From Chaetomium olivaceum (taxonomy: Eukaryota; Ascomycota; Sordariomycetes; Sordariales; Chaetomiaceae), in contig JAYWVB010000015.1 in assembly GCA_039881045.1 (NCBI GenBank), positions 1 to 64,000 on the forward strand: a stretch of DNA of 64,000 bases. Direction: 5' to 3'. Every line of letters starts with the position of its first letter. The first letter of the stretch is position 1. Position numbers and translations under genes: made by a program. The notes under the pieces were generated by a model, which saw nothing but the letters and a program-made list of their open reading frames with translations, did no database searches and had not been told where the DNA came from. Below, in pieces: positions 33,520 to 44,906 of this stretch.

Positions 33520-34959
33520 CTAATGCAACAGGATATCATAACCATCCCGGTTGATCCGCACCTGATCTCCTCCAAACCCGTACTTCCGCCTCACCAGCTC
33601 AAAGATGATCAGACCGGCGCTGGTGCTAGGCACCTGCCGGACCGTGTTCCACCAGAAGCCCCGGTACAGCCATTGGCGCATGCCGAGGCCGGCTGCTTCT
33701 GCCTCCGCCGTGCACTCCGCCCAGGTCTTCCGATAAGCGGCACGGTACGCCCGGAGCATACGCCACCTCGAGGCTGGGTTGGGCGGGGTATCCGGGAGCT
33801 TCGCCTCGAGTCGCAGCTTGGCCGACTTCGCATCCAGCGCCTCTAACCGCTCCCAGTGCTCGGCCTGGATGTGCGATAGGGGGTGCAAAACGGTCTGCTG
33901 GGCGAGGGACGCGCCCATACCCGCGAGTAGCAGGAAGGCCGGCTCAATGGCGTAGTGCGGGCGGATGATGGTCGGCATGCTTGGCTCGTCCTCCAACCTC
34001 TGCTGCGGCCTGTCCTCTGGCGCGGGCCTCTTCCGCGACAGCAGCACAATGGTGTCCTCGCTGAGCGAGCCATAGTACCACCGCACAAAGTTGTAGTACC
34101 CCTGCGCCTTGATGTACTCAAACGCGCTGAAGAAAACCGCGCTGCCCATGCTATCCTTCAAAAACGACAACCCCCACCCGGAAAACACCCCCCTCACCCC
34201 AATCTCCCTCAACTTGGCCGCACTAAACGCCCACATACTCCTCGGCCTCCCCACCGCCCCTTTAGCCACCACCCGCCCACTCGTCACCCCATCCCACCGC
34301 GCTTGCACCGCATCCAACGGCGCGGCCACCACACTCTGAATCCCGCCCGCCAAGAACCCCGCCGCAAAGGAATCCACCGGCCTCGGCGGCGGATAGACAC
34401 GCTTACTGGCGCGCGCGCTCTCGGGGTGCAGCCGCCCCAGGATCTGCAGGTAGCTGGTGTAGAGCACGACGCCGACGCCGACGTTGGCCACGAGGGGGGG
34501 CAGGATCTGCTCTGGCACCACGCGCCAGCCGTAGTGGCGGACGGCGGAGGCGAGGACGGCGGGTGTGGTGGAGCGCAGGCGGGTGCGCAGCCAGTGTTGG
34601 GTTGACGCTGGGCCATGTTCTTGCTCCTGGAGGACGCGCGCGTAGGCCAGGTAGTCGACGCGCGTGCGGAAGAAGGCTTTGACGGGGGCGCGGAAGTAGA
34701 AGGCCACGGCCTGGGAGGTTAGGGCGCGCACGCTGGCGGCGGAAGCGCCGGTTGCGGCATTGCTGGTCGGGGGTTTGTCTGGTAGTGGGGTGCCGTCGGG
34801 GATGACGGGGAGGATGCCAGCGTCAAATCCTAAGTTGAAATTTGGTAGCGCTGCTCGTTGTGAAGATGTATTTGAAGTTTCGGGTGACAATGAATGTGAA
34901 TGCGACGCTGAAGAGTTGAGCGAGTCGTCACCTCGGCTGCGGTTGCTGGGATAGGACAT
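33520..34959 (-). CDS. Mitochondrial carrier family protein
   Basis: Single exon, 479 residues. It carries solute-carrier (SLC25) half-repeats: FAAGFLAGGIQSVVAAPLDAVQARWDG in the central part is the PxDxxxxR signature helix. GVRGVFSGWGLSFLKDSMGSAVFFSAFEY is the matching even-numbered helix. Near the C-terminus, GMGASLAQQTVLHPLSHIQ and LYRGFWWNTVRQVPSTSAGLIIFELV repeat the pattern. It should span the inner (or outer) mitochondrial membrane. The N-terminal extension of about 100 residues is Ser-rich. The odd-numbered signatures are degenerate, as in divergent carriers such as Ugo1-type proteins, so the transported substrate cannot be named. Strong C/G-ending codon use and a clean frame suggest an expressed gene. 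Confidence 0.85.
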   Translation of the reverse strand: MSYPSNRSRGDDSLNSSASHSHSLSPETSNTSSQRAALPNFNLGFDAGILPVIPDGTPLPDKPPTSNAATGASAASVRALTSQAVAFYFRAPVKAFFRTRVDYLAYARVLQEQEHGPASTQHWLRTRLRSTTPAVLASAVRHYGWRVVPEQILPPLVANVGVGVVLYTSYLQILGRLHPESARASKRVYPPPRPVDSFAAGFLAGGIQSVVAAPLDAVQARWDGVTSGRVVAKGAVGRPRSMWAFSAAKLREIGVRGVFSGWGLSFLKDSMGSAVFFSAFEYIKAQGYYNFVRWYYGSLSEDTIVLLSRKRPAPEDRPQQRLEDEPSMPTIIRPHYAIEPAFLLLAGMGASLAQQTVLHPLSHIQAEHWERLEALDAKSAKLRLEAKLPDTPPNPASRWRMLRAYRAAYRKTWAECTAEAEAAGLGMRQWLYRGFWWNTVRQVPSTSAGLIIFELVRRKYGFGGDQVRINRDGYDILLH

Positions 34960-35689
34960 GGTGAGATGTCATTTTTCGTCTGTTGTCCGCGATGCCGATG
35001 TGTGAGTTCCGTGATGAGATCTCAAGGTTGAAACCCACACATAGGTTGGGTTCTGATGGCGAGCAAGGTCAGTTGGTGTGTTGTATGTAGCTGGTTGGTT
35101 GGTTCTTTTGCGCCTTGCGCCGGAACGAACCAGGTGGGCGGCCGCCAACGGATCGGCACAGTCAATCTGCCAGCTGAAAACAGCCGTTGAGACTTTCAGG
35201 CCAGCTGATGGACCCACAGCTTCAAGGAGAAAATGGAAAAGAAGAGAAAAGAAACAAGAAAAAAAATAGAAAGGGGGGACATCAAAGCTGTCTGAGTCAG
35301 TCCAGTCTTATTAATAATGGTAAAAATGCGCGTTAAACATGGCTACAGCATTGGACTTTTAACCCATTTCTATTCCAAATTTAACGGGATAGATTTTATT
35401 ACCCCCTGGTTTGGTGACTTTGGTCTACACATCTCTACTGATCTCTACTCTTTCGTCTCTACTACTAATTAGTAATTGAGAACATCGGTAGATACCTAGG
35501 TACCTATACCAACTAAAGACATTATTAAGAACCCTATCTCTCTTACACAACCCTACTAGTATACGAAGTGCAAATGCCGCTCCCAACCTCCTCTCAAGAT
35601 TTCACTCTTGGCATGGAACTGTTCGTGTGAGGGGACTACCCGAGGACCATCCTAGCCAATCGTTAGGACAAGGTTCGTACCAATGAGAG
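34960..35689. other. Intergenic region
   Basis: Promoter side of the mitochondrial carrier gene. The part from 35290 to 35560 is A/T-rich against the window average and contains ATACCTAGGTACCTAT (about 35490-35505). No gene was seen. Confidence 0.45.
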
Positions 35690-36255
35690 AAAGGGGGTGC
35701 CATATGGTTGACGCAGTTGTTGTCGTGGTGACCCACGCCGAGGGCACCCTCTCGCCCAAGATCGTCAGCATCTTGCCCGGAACCGGTGGCGGGTCGAAGT
35801 CGGCATGGCCGACCCTTGAGCATTAACTGCGTTTATTACGATGACTTGGGATGGCAGGCCGGGTAGGTCATGATGCTGTTGTTGGAAGTAGCGGCAAGGA
35901 GGATCTCGCCCTTGCGGGCTGCGGTTCGGAGGGCCGTGTGCATAGTCTTGCTAAAGTGTTGGAAGCTGAGCGAGAGGGACAGGGTGTCGACGTCCCAGTT
36001 CTTGGAGGCGTCGCCGGGGCCTTTGGAGCCGAGGGCGACACTGGCGGCCTGCCGGGAAGGCAATCGAAGTCCGAGTCAGGAGACCCTAATAGCCGGAAGG
36101 GAACCGGGTTGGCAGCTCTGTTTCTTAGTTACCTTTGCTACGACATTCTCATCCAAGCCCGAGCCAAACTCGCGCACCACCCGTCTCACGTAGATATCAG
36201 CCGCAGGGGCGATTCTATTTATGACGGCCACGAAGTGCGTGTCGTGGCCTCACTT
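35690..36255 (-). pseudogene. Remnant of an S8 (subtilisin-like) protease gene
   Basis: On the minus strand, GHDTHFVAVINRIAPAADIY (near 36230-36170) matches the His region of subtilisins, with the GHGTH motif changed to GHDTH. An intron-like gap follows. DTLSLSLSFQHFSKTMHTAL with KGEILLAATSNN (near 35985-35880) matches the SMSFG...AI..A...G.I.FAAASN block carrying the oxyanion Asn. After a stop and shift, FDPPPVPGK and LTILGERVPSAW (near 35780-35720) match the following conserved part. The Asp motif and the GTS-type Ser motif were not found. It lies 3' of the zinc-finger gene and is not the same copy as the intact S8 gene at 39000-42233. Confidence 0.7.
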
Positions 36256-36321
36256 AACCCCCCAAAACCTGTTTTTATAATCCTGGAAGTCGAAGGGCTC
36301 CCCAAAAGGCGAAGGGCTTCT

Positions 36322-38661
36322 TCATTCGTTGTCCGTAAATCCCCTTTCTAGAATGTTGGGGACGATGACAAATCTGCGCTCGGAATTCTGCTCGTGCACG
36401 GGCACCATGAGAGGCTGCTGGTCTACTTCGCCGCGATGCTTGGGCCCCTCGTCGAACGGGCTCAACTCGACTAAGCCGACTTGTTCTTCTGCTATTGGCT
36501 CCTCCTCTTCCTCAACGCACGGAGGAGGCGGTTGCTTGCGGCGCGACGCCGGTTCTGCCGTCCTAGAAACGCCGATGGTTGACTTGGGTGGCTCGTACTC
36601 GCCGCGTTGTGAATCCGTATCCTTTATGTCGATCCCCGTGTTTTCTGTCAATCGTACGACGGGAGGAGCTATCGTGGTCGATGAGCCGGGATTTTCAGGA
36701 TTGGAAACATCATTTTCTAGAGCTTGTTAGCAGGAAGCACAAAACTTTGTAGGTGCTTGAGAGTGAGGACCTTGTGATGACTCCGCTGAAGAGGCAATCT
36801 CAACATATAGGGATGAGTCATCCCGTGTGGTGTCCCCCGTTTCGTCTTGGAATCCTCCTAGAATTTCTCTACTTTCTGTGATGCGGTCGAGGTCCCGCGG
36901 ATTGATAGTCCAACTTCGGTCGCTTGAAGCCGACGAAAGCGTTTTGCGGTCGGCGGTGTTCGCCTCAGCGGCCGAAGAGTTGTCTCCGGGTTTGTCGTCA
37001 AAGTAGCCGCCTTTATCAAAGAAGTCGGTGTACTCGTCAAAGTTGAGTGACTCAGAGTGTTCAGCCCTATCGTAAGAGCATAGTTCCAGCTCGACGACAT
37101 TCTCGTCCTCTAGTACCGATTCCCTAATCCATCGGCCGAAGGGGCTCTCGCCGTCATTTCTGTCTGGAAGTTTGAATACCCCGGGGGCCTCGTTCAAGTC
37201 GTGGTCAATGGGCTTCGGCCAAGGCAGAGCACGAAGAGCGAACTCATACCCCTCTCTCAGTACATGATCGACCAGGTCCGGTGCATCTTCGGGTCCATAG
37301 GAAGAACAAAACGGACATGTTATGATTCCCATTGTCTGAACCGCAGACCAAGACAGAAGCGTAGCGAGGGAGTTGTCTGAAAGCTCATCTTTGTGGTCGG
37401 TCTGAAGGTGGATCTCCATAACTTCCATACTCGGCTGCTTTGCGGCGTCCTCGTCGCAAAACGGACACTGCCAGCGCGGCAAGTGGCTCTTCTTGACATG
37501 CGCTTCCCATTCGCTTCGTGTGCAGAAAAGAAGTTGTGGTGTAGGACAGTTTTCGGCGATGCAGGTGTACGGGCACAGATCTTCGACAACATGTCGCCTG
37601 AATGATAGTATTTGTTAGAAGTCATCATGAGGGGACGGAGAAAATGGAAGGAATCGATACACATACTTCCAGAGGTTAGGATCTTTGAATGTCTCCACAT
37701 GCAATGACTGACAGCAACAGGGACACTGAAAGATCTCTCGATCTCCAGGTATAACAGGGGGTTCTGGAAACTCGGCATCGGCCGCGATGAAAGTAATCTG
37801 CGTCTGGGTAACCCCAGGTGTATATCGCTTGGCTGGAGTTGCAGTGTATTTCAGACTTCCCTCAGCTGTGGATGCTCGGGAAAATCCAGATATAGTTGGT
37901 GCCAAGGGGGGATTCTTGCCCTTCGCAGAAAGGGTCGGCGGGTGATCCTGAGAGCTCTCGGGCCGCCCACCTTCCCCGGGAATATCATCAACAGATGGCG
38001 TAATTTCAACCGTTGGATGTTGCCCCTGTGCACTCATTTGGTTTCTCGAGCGTCTCTGTGCAAGCAGAAACTGGTGCCGGCGCTTGAGATTCGCGTCGAT
38101 GAGCCTTCGTTGCAAAGCGGACAGCTTGGCTGGATCTAGCTCGTCCGAGTGGCGCCCTTCTTTTGTCGGACGAAGAAGAACCACACACTCGAGGTGTTTT
38201 CTTAACTCTGCGTAATCGTCGGGGTCGAAAGTCCTGTCGGCTCTCCGACTTCGCGAAGCTTTTCCAGTGCGCCGGATGGCGACGCCAATCAAGGCCAAGT
38301 TCCGGATAGCAGAGTCGATGTTTTGAACACCATGGTCAGAGCCTTCGCCGACCTGGGGGAGACTCGCATAGTAGTCGAGGGAGTCCGAAAGCATGAGTAA
38401 AACGCTCTTCACCATTGCCAGGTCGTTGGGCCGTGACTGGAGCCTAGAGTCGAGCGAGAGCCCCGACTTCGCAATGGCACCCACGCTATCTACCCAGAGC
38501 CTGAAGTCTGCCAAACGGTTTTCCAACCTCTCCTTGAACGATAGAGTTTGGGAGGCTAAAGCCTCGTCAAACTTGGAGAGACAGGCTTTCGTCAGATCCA
38601 GGATCAAGGCAGCTGCTGTTCGATCCACGGCAGGCGTTGCCAATCCTCCTGGAGTTGTCAT
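36322..38661 (-). CDS. C2H2-type zinc-finger protein, divergent partner of the S8 protease
   Basis: Three exons, 38661-37667, 37597-36771 and 36716-36322, give 738 residues. The first intron (69 nt, TTCTAAC branch) is secure; the second (54 nt, GCTAAC branch) is inferred. If it is not used, the protein ends at 36727 after KFCASC. The N-terminal helical domain (LTKACLSKFDEALASQ...RLADFRLWVDSVGA) is a type seen at the head of many fungal allorecognition and zinc-finger proteins. Cys/His finger-like blocks follow the first junction: CPYTCIAENC...LFCTRSEWEAHVKKSH, CPFCDED...MEIHLQTDH and CPFCSSYG. The C-terminal part is acidic. The start at 38661 is 338 nt from the divergent S8 start. Nucleic-acid binding or a regulatory role is inferred. 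Confidence 0.8.
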
Positions 38662-38999
38662 CTTAGCCAAGCCGCGCGGAACTTGGTCCTGTGATCTATG
38701 GTACACGAGTCGGGCGAGGTGGCAGAAGGGAGAAGAAAGGCGAAAGACGAGAGACAAGAGACTTGATTCAAGCTGGGCCGTGGTCGTTGATTTACCCAGT
38801 TCCGACTTCCGAGTCTCTCCCAAAGCTCGTCGCGGAAAGGTCACGTGCATTCTTGGCTCAGGTAATCATATCACGAGTGACAGCCTCACTGCCTCAGAGG
38901 CTCAGAGTGGTGCTCAGCTCGCGACATCTAGAGATTCGGACAGCAGCAAACCGCGTTCCCAACCCCGACCTGAAACATTTTTGATTTACACATGGAACG
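38662..38999. promoter_or_regulatory. Bidirectional promoter between zinc-finger and S8 protease genes
   Basis: This 338-nt spacer separates two divergent starts (38661 minus, 39000 plus). It must hold the core promoters of both genes, which suggests they may be co-expressed. No TATA box was obvious on either strand. Confidence 0.5.
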
Positions 39000-41900
39000 A
39001 TGACTGAGGACACAATCACTCTACTGAGGAAGAGTGGTACCGAGATCTCTAAAGCTATCTGCAGCGCCGCTGGCGGGCGACGCATCACGCCATCAGAGGC
39101 CTGTTACTCAGTTGCGTACGACGTCGCAGTCGGGCTTTTGCTCATCAACGAATATCTTGGCTCCATTCCTCCCTATTGGGTTGAGCCTGATATTGAAAAG
39201 CTTTGTCACTCCCTTTTGCAGGACCTCTTGGATATCACGGCGGTAAGAAACGGTCCCTTCAGGCTCACCGCGGCCGACAGGGAACTGGTGGGCCGAAGTG
39301 TACCCCGCCGGTACCTAGATGGCAACTGGGAACTTGGAAGTTTGGCTAGTCGGCTATGATTATGCTGATAGATGTATACCTCAGCCACCGAAACGGCCGC
39401 CCAGCCCCGCCCTCTTCCCACTCCTGCCTCTGTTGTCGTCTCACTTTGGCAGACCCGAACCTCCGGATCTCGAGACCAGTCTCTTGAAATTCTTCAGGAC
39501 ACAACCTACAAAAGCACGAAGGCTCAAGAGCGCCTGCGATGAACTGCGGGTCAAGCTCACCAAGGACGACGGCGAAAACGATACGCAGCAAGTACCTGAA
39601 AGCGCGCTGAAACAGCTCAACCCCGCCGACATGTCGGCTTACTTCAATAGTGGCGTGTTCGATGCCCTCCAGCTGATATCTAAGTGCAACCCAGAGTCCC
39701 ACAAAAGTGTGGTCGAGGACGTCTGGCACCCAGCTCGGTTGTGTCTTGATGAGACGGAGGTTGGCATTCGAGTCTTTGCTTCATTTTCCACGGAAACGGG
39801 CGACTGGCAGGAGTTTTGTGTGAGAACGTGCGCAAAACTCTCGCTACAATGCTCCTTTAACTACCTTACATGTACGCTAACAACACATCGGAAGTAGTCA
39901 ACCAGAAAGTCCCAGTGACGATCATTGGCCCTTTCTCAAACAAGGTGGCTTCTGCAATCTTCTGGAAAGAGAGATCACCGCCCGCGTTTTCTTGTCGTTC
40001 ATAGAGGGTCGCGGCTTTAGAGTCCTCGGGGAGCCACAGCAACTGCTGCAGATGCTCCAAGCTGGTCACGGGGAGTCACTTGCGACGGTCCTTCGCAAAT
40101 ATGACCTCAAACCAAAAGACAAGGTTCTCCTTGCGTCCGCAGTAGCACGGGCGTACTGGCAGTAGTAAGTGAATCTTCACTTGTCCATATCTCACAGCTA
40201 CTTGGTACTACTAAGCTAGTAGTAACAAAAACCCCACACCTCACCGGAAAGACATCGATTACTAGAGTCCGGATGAAAAGCCACTTTCCAACAATCATCT
40301 TTTCACATCGTCTGCAGAAGGAAGAATCTGACCCTGGGCTGCGCAGCTACGATTCGGACTTGATGAGGACCAGATGGACAAGCGACACGATTTGGTTCAT
40401 GCCCGAGAAAGAGAGCAAGACACGGAAGGATCAGCTACCCCTGTGCGCGTACCTGTCATTCCCCTTCGGTAGCCCGGATAGTCGGTCCAAAGACATATTC
40501 CTGGAGGATCTTTTGACCCATCGATGCCCCCGGATCTTTGACGTTGGGGTCCTCCTCCTGGAAATCGGTCTCGGAGAGAAGTTTCGGACAGGGAACAAAC
40601 GAGATCTCGTCGCACAGCTTAACCTCAATCACAAGATTGCGACTGACAGCTTGGAAGAGCTGGAGAAGGCGACTTGGGACGGCTTCTTGAACAAGAAAGT
40701 CTTCGATCAGACTGTGAAGTTTTGCCTCCACAGCAAGAACTTCATCAAGGCCTCGAGGAGGCCAAAGATCAGTCTGCTAGGTGTAGGGGAACCTCCCGAG
40801 CCAATGACTGCTGACGAGGAGAAGAGGGGGGTCATTGAAAGAAGAAGAATCTTCTACCGGCACGTCGTCCAGCCGCTAGCGTGGCTGGCGAGAGAGGGCT
40901 ACAAAGCACAACCTGGGGACATCACCTACGTCAGCATGAAGCCCCCGAACCTCAACCAGGGTCAACCGGATCCACACAGCAACCAGATGCAGAAAGTCTA
41001 TTCCACAGCGCGATCATCCCTAAGATGTGGCTCGAAAACATCAAGAAAATCAGTGAATCGGTGGAACTCAAGCGCCGAATGCAGCGCACCACGACCCCCG
41101 TTCGAGTCGCGATCCTGGACACGGGGCTGAACATGGATCTGCCCATATTCAAAAAGAAACCAGGCCTTAAACGTGCTGTCAAGGACCAGGTGGACTACGT
41201 TGACCCTGACGCGTCGACCATGACGGACACTTTTGGCCACGGTACCTTGATGGCAAGAATCGTCATGGAGTGCGCGCCCGGCGCGGAGATCCTCGTTGCG
41301 CGGGTCGCCAGAGACACCAAGGAGCTCAAGACCAGCCAGGAAAATATTCGGAAGGTGAGTGGGACGTCCTCCTCGTTTCTCGTTAAGCGGTGGTCATGTT
41401 AAGTAAACCACATCGAGGTGGCGGGTTGAGCACATCATGGGTCATCTGCACCTGAAGGGGCGTTACGGATACTCCGTAGGATGTTAAGAGAAATATCCTA
41501 ACCACTGCTTTCGAGCGCGCTAACGCAAGCGGATTCACAGGCTATCCTCTGGGCAGGCCAACCCGGCAAAGCCGACATTATTTTCACGTCGTTTGGCGTC
41601 TCCCGGAAGGATGAAGGCGGGATCGGCGAGGCCATTGAGGCCGTCGAACGGGAGCGCAAGGAAGACATTATCTTCCTCGCCAGCGCCGGGAACTCGGACA
41701 CCGACGACGAAAGCTTTCCGGCCTGCCATGCGTCGGTCGTCGCTGTTTACGCAACCGACAAACACGGAGTACCTCTTTTGTCAAATGCAGTAAGCCCAGG
41801 TCGGAAGACCTGGGTTCTGGGCACGTACGGCGACCCGCCGGACTCCCTCCGTGACGAGTTCGCTTTCCCCTACCCGGGAATCTGTGAGGCAGGTTCGTCC

Positions 41901-42233
41901 ATTGCCACGGCAGCCATGGCAGGCATTAGCGCGGTGATGCTGGCGTACGCCACGGTACTCCCCTCGTTAGTTGAGCTGCGGTGCAACCACGTGCTGAAAC
42001 GACTCTGGACTACGAAAGGGATGGAGGCACTTCTTTACCGGATGGCACCGGAGTCAAAAGCCCACCCGTGGCTCCGGGCCGTAAAGCCGCCCGTGTTCTG
42101 GAAGAACAAGTCCGACGATTCGATGAGGCACTGTGTGTTCATCGACACGCAGTCGGAGGTGGAGAGGTTGTTTCCGAGACGGCTGCGAGCGCCGGCGAAG
42201 AAGACCGAGATCGAGGACCAGCCCACAGGCTAA
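39000..42233 (+). CDS. Subtilisin-like S8 serine protease with helical N-terminal domain
   Basis: Six exons, 39000-39242, 39385-39827, 39895-40164, 40347-40929, 40980-41354 and 41541-42233, join in agreeing phases to 868 residues. The last third is an S8 protease: Asp560 in VAILDTG, His600 in FGHGT, oxyanion Asn689 in ASAGN and Ser758 in GSSIATA, where the usual GTS is GSS. The N-terminal 500 residues are helical and include WHPARLCLDE and ARAYWQYYDSDLM blocks typical of fungal allorecognition proteases. No signal peptide is present, so it acts inside the cell. It is followed after 466 nt by a gasdermin-like gene. In Podospora the subtilisin-like HET-Q2 cleaves the gasdermin HET-Q1 encoded next door. 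The third and fourth introns were chosen to keep conserved blocks; the 50-nt intron at 40930 is the least certain. Confidence 0.88.
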
Positions 42234-42699
42234 GGCCTCCATCGAACTCTTCGTTGCAGGATCATTCACAAAGAGTTTGTTATCCCGGACGGCATGACTT
42301 GAGGTAACAGGCGCTACAAGATGATATATATCATTTTTCTATGTATACAAATCGAAATTTCGTCCTGTTCATCCACCAGGGGGCAGCCGATATTAAGATC
42401 CAATGTTCTTTGCCCGTGACAACCGTTATCCACAATGGAAAGCTTCCAAGGACGTACCGACAAGTGCAGCAAACGGGGAAAGCGGGGTATCTCATTACCT
42501 GACAGCTCAACCGCCATAGATGTCTGATCTGCCCGGCCGCGATTGGGTGGCACAGCCGAACCTGCAGATGGCGGCGCGGAGCCTCACCCGCATCAATCGG
42601 GGGGAGTTCAAGACTGGACATCAGAAATTGTCGTCAGCTGCCATTGCGCGAGGATAACAGAACCACCGGGACAGTAGATATCCCGCAAACAAAAACAAG
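42234..42699. other. Spacer between S8 protease and gasdermin-like gene
   Basis: 466 nt holding the protease 3' end and the promoter and leader of the gasdermin-like gene. No other coding sequence was recognised. Confidence 0.5.
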
Positions 42700-43652
42700 A
42701 TGTCGAGCAAGACCTGGGTATGGCTCTCAACTTCCAACTTGCCCCCCTCAGACGGGAACTCATCGAGGGGATATTGCACAAGCTAACCCATTATCCGACA
42801 GTTCCTCCCCCCGGATTTCACCTTCCTCCCCGACGGCGCCATTGCCCTGGGACGGGTGATCCCCGACCCACGACGGCCGACCATAACGCTCGCCTCCCTC
42901 GGGCCCCAGTCGGAGAACCCAACCATTGCCCTCCCCGAGACCAAGTCGCTCGTCGAGAAGGGCCGCGCCTTCTCGACCGCAAAGGAGCGCTCCTTCGGCT
43001 TCGAGCTACTAGCCAAGTTTCTCGAGCTGGCCTCGGCCAACGGCAAGACCGACGTGTCGTGGTCGCGCAACAAGAGCTTCAGCGCCGTCGACCACGAGGT
43101 GCGCACGCTCAGCGGCGCCTTCGCGCCCGAGGCGCTGCGCGCCATCACCCGCCTGGAGCAGAGGTGAAGCGGCACATTGAGAGCGGGCAGTTTGGGAAGC
43201 GGTGCGTGTACATAATCACCGGGCTCCGCGTAGCGGTAGATTCTTTCACCGTCACGGACGAGAAAGCGTCCAAGGTCTCGGGGTCGATGGGCGGGTCCGG
43301 GCCGGTGCCGGCGGGTGGGGTGCCCTTGGAGGTGGGAGGGGGGTTGTCTGGGGCCAATAAGGATAGGAGTAACCGGTCGTATCAGACGGCGCCCGGGATC
43401 GTCTTTGCGTACCGCCTGCATGTTATTCGACCGAAGGGGGGGGACAACGCCGAGGGGGAGGTATTTTCCGACAGGACGGCGTTCCTCACCGGGGAAGCAG
43501 AGGAAGACGGTGACGATGAGGCTGAAGAGATGGAGCTTGTGGCTGTAGATGCGGAGACGGCAAGAAACGACCTGGATGTGGAGCCGGACGCGTTCGGTGA
43601 GGAGCAGAAACTCGAGGATGGGGACGAGGAGTCTTATATTGTGTGTAGCTAA
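42700..43652 (+). CDS. Gasdermin-like pore-forming protein, frame broken once
   Basis: A six-codon first exon (42700-42717) and an 84-nt intron (42718-42801) lead into the fungal gasdermin-type start KTWFLPPDFTFLPDGAIALG. Further blocks are TKSLVEKGRAF, FELLAKFLELAS and DHEVRTLSGAFAPEALRAI. Then, in another frame from about 43164, come VKRHIESG, VYIITGLRVA, a Gly-rich turn, and the strand GIVFAYRLHVI. The same order occurs in animal gasdermin N-domains (VYVVTEVL..., then TLAFRV). The acidic C-terminal tail (43480-43652) would be the autoinhibitory end removed by a protease. Near 43160 the frame shifts by one base, so the annotated frame stops at 43167 after about 127 residues; otherwise it would be about 288, close to HET-Q1. 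Natural null allele or assembly error cannot be separated here. Confidence 0.75.
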
Positions 43653-44906
43653 GTCTCATGACTTGACTCCCGTCCCTCGGACGGTTCCCAATGACATCCT
43701 ATGCCCAGGGCTTGATTGCGCGTTCTTTTATTCCCACCTATGCAAGAAACCGGGATGCTACAGACTGCCGGGATGGTTTACGGTTAACCTTGTTCGGGCA
43801 TGTGCGATTTCTGCCACAGATCTGTGCGTCAGCTCGCAAGATGTTGGAGGTGTCGGCCGGGCTATCGCCCTGACAACGTGGAAAAGTTGACCTCGGGGGT
43901 GGATACAACGGGCCGTGATCAGATCTATGGCACAGCGAAAAGCTCGAGGCACTATATTGTAAATCGTTAATCTGGGAGAATTACTCATCATGAATGGCAT
44001 TGCGAGAGTAATGAGAAGGCCCTCATCCACTGTTTTTATCCATGACTGTCTACCTGCCTTGAAAGGATGAAAAAGCATGGAAGGACGCCATGGTAAATAT
44101 TTCGACGAGGAGAGAAAGATTACTATCCCATCTGTACGCCGCTGTGAAATTACTGGCTTCATGTGAACCTCATTCAGATAGCGCTGGTTAAGGTCCCTCT
44201 GCTAACGCCATTCCAATGTATGCAAAGTGAAACTAATTTGCAATGTACATTAACTGCTCGGTCGTGCTCAGAAGCTCTAAGAGGGTTGACGTTATCATCA
44301 TGTCTTCATCTACACATAGCACTAGCGAAGGTCCTTGATCCACTAGCCCTCCATGTTTTCACTGCCCGGTCATAGGAATCAGTGAAGTTCTGGACAGATG
44401 GCAAAAGTACTACAATGTTTCAAGGGTCAAGTACGAAGGCCTGGCCGTCGTATGGAGCACCTAGACTAAAAAGGACACTATCGCTTCCTTGTCTAGGTAT
44501 CGATGTCGTTGTGATAATCCGGCCCAACATGCGATATAAGATACAGGGTTAAGAAAAACAAAGAGAAAAGTGGATATAACATTGAAATCATATCATCCAG
44601 TGTTCAGTTATTACCTTCGGCATCTTCGCACAACCATCGGGTTTAACGCGGAGACTCCGTTCGCTTTAACGCACCGTTTCTGATTCTCAGGGTTCCAGTC
44701 AACTTCCAGGTCACTTCATCCGAATTATTATTCCTTTAGATCCCATTACTATGCCATGTGATTTACCGTACTTCCTAACAAACCCAAATAAAGACATGAT
44801 AGAAACCCCCATTTCCATCTCACAGCCGTCTATGAAAAGGCGTTGCAAGCCTTACCTAAGAAAGGCATATTCCCACCATCTTTCCATGGCACCGGAATCT
44901 TGAGTA
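43653..44906. other. Intergenic region with possible retroelement scrap
   Basis: About 1.25 kb with no gene. Near 44398-44490 a short plus-strand reading (RVKYEGLAVVWST, then HYRFLV in another frame) faintly resembles the RNase H start of Gypsy-type polyproteins. This is too short to call an element. Confidence 0.3.

Noticed and set aside
33955..34605. 216-residue plus-strand frame
   Set aside because: Arg/Pro/His-rich shadow of the mitochondrial carrier gene.
39372..39540. Alternative S8 exon 2 start at 39372
   Set aside because: That frame meets a stop near 39540, whereas the acceptor at 39384 keeps the conserved frame open to 39827.
40273..40346. Using the ATG at 40273 or a splice at 40265 for the S8 gene
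   Set aside because: Both give a stop or lose the conserved YYDSDLM junction that the acceptor at 40346 restores.
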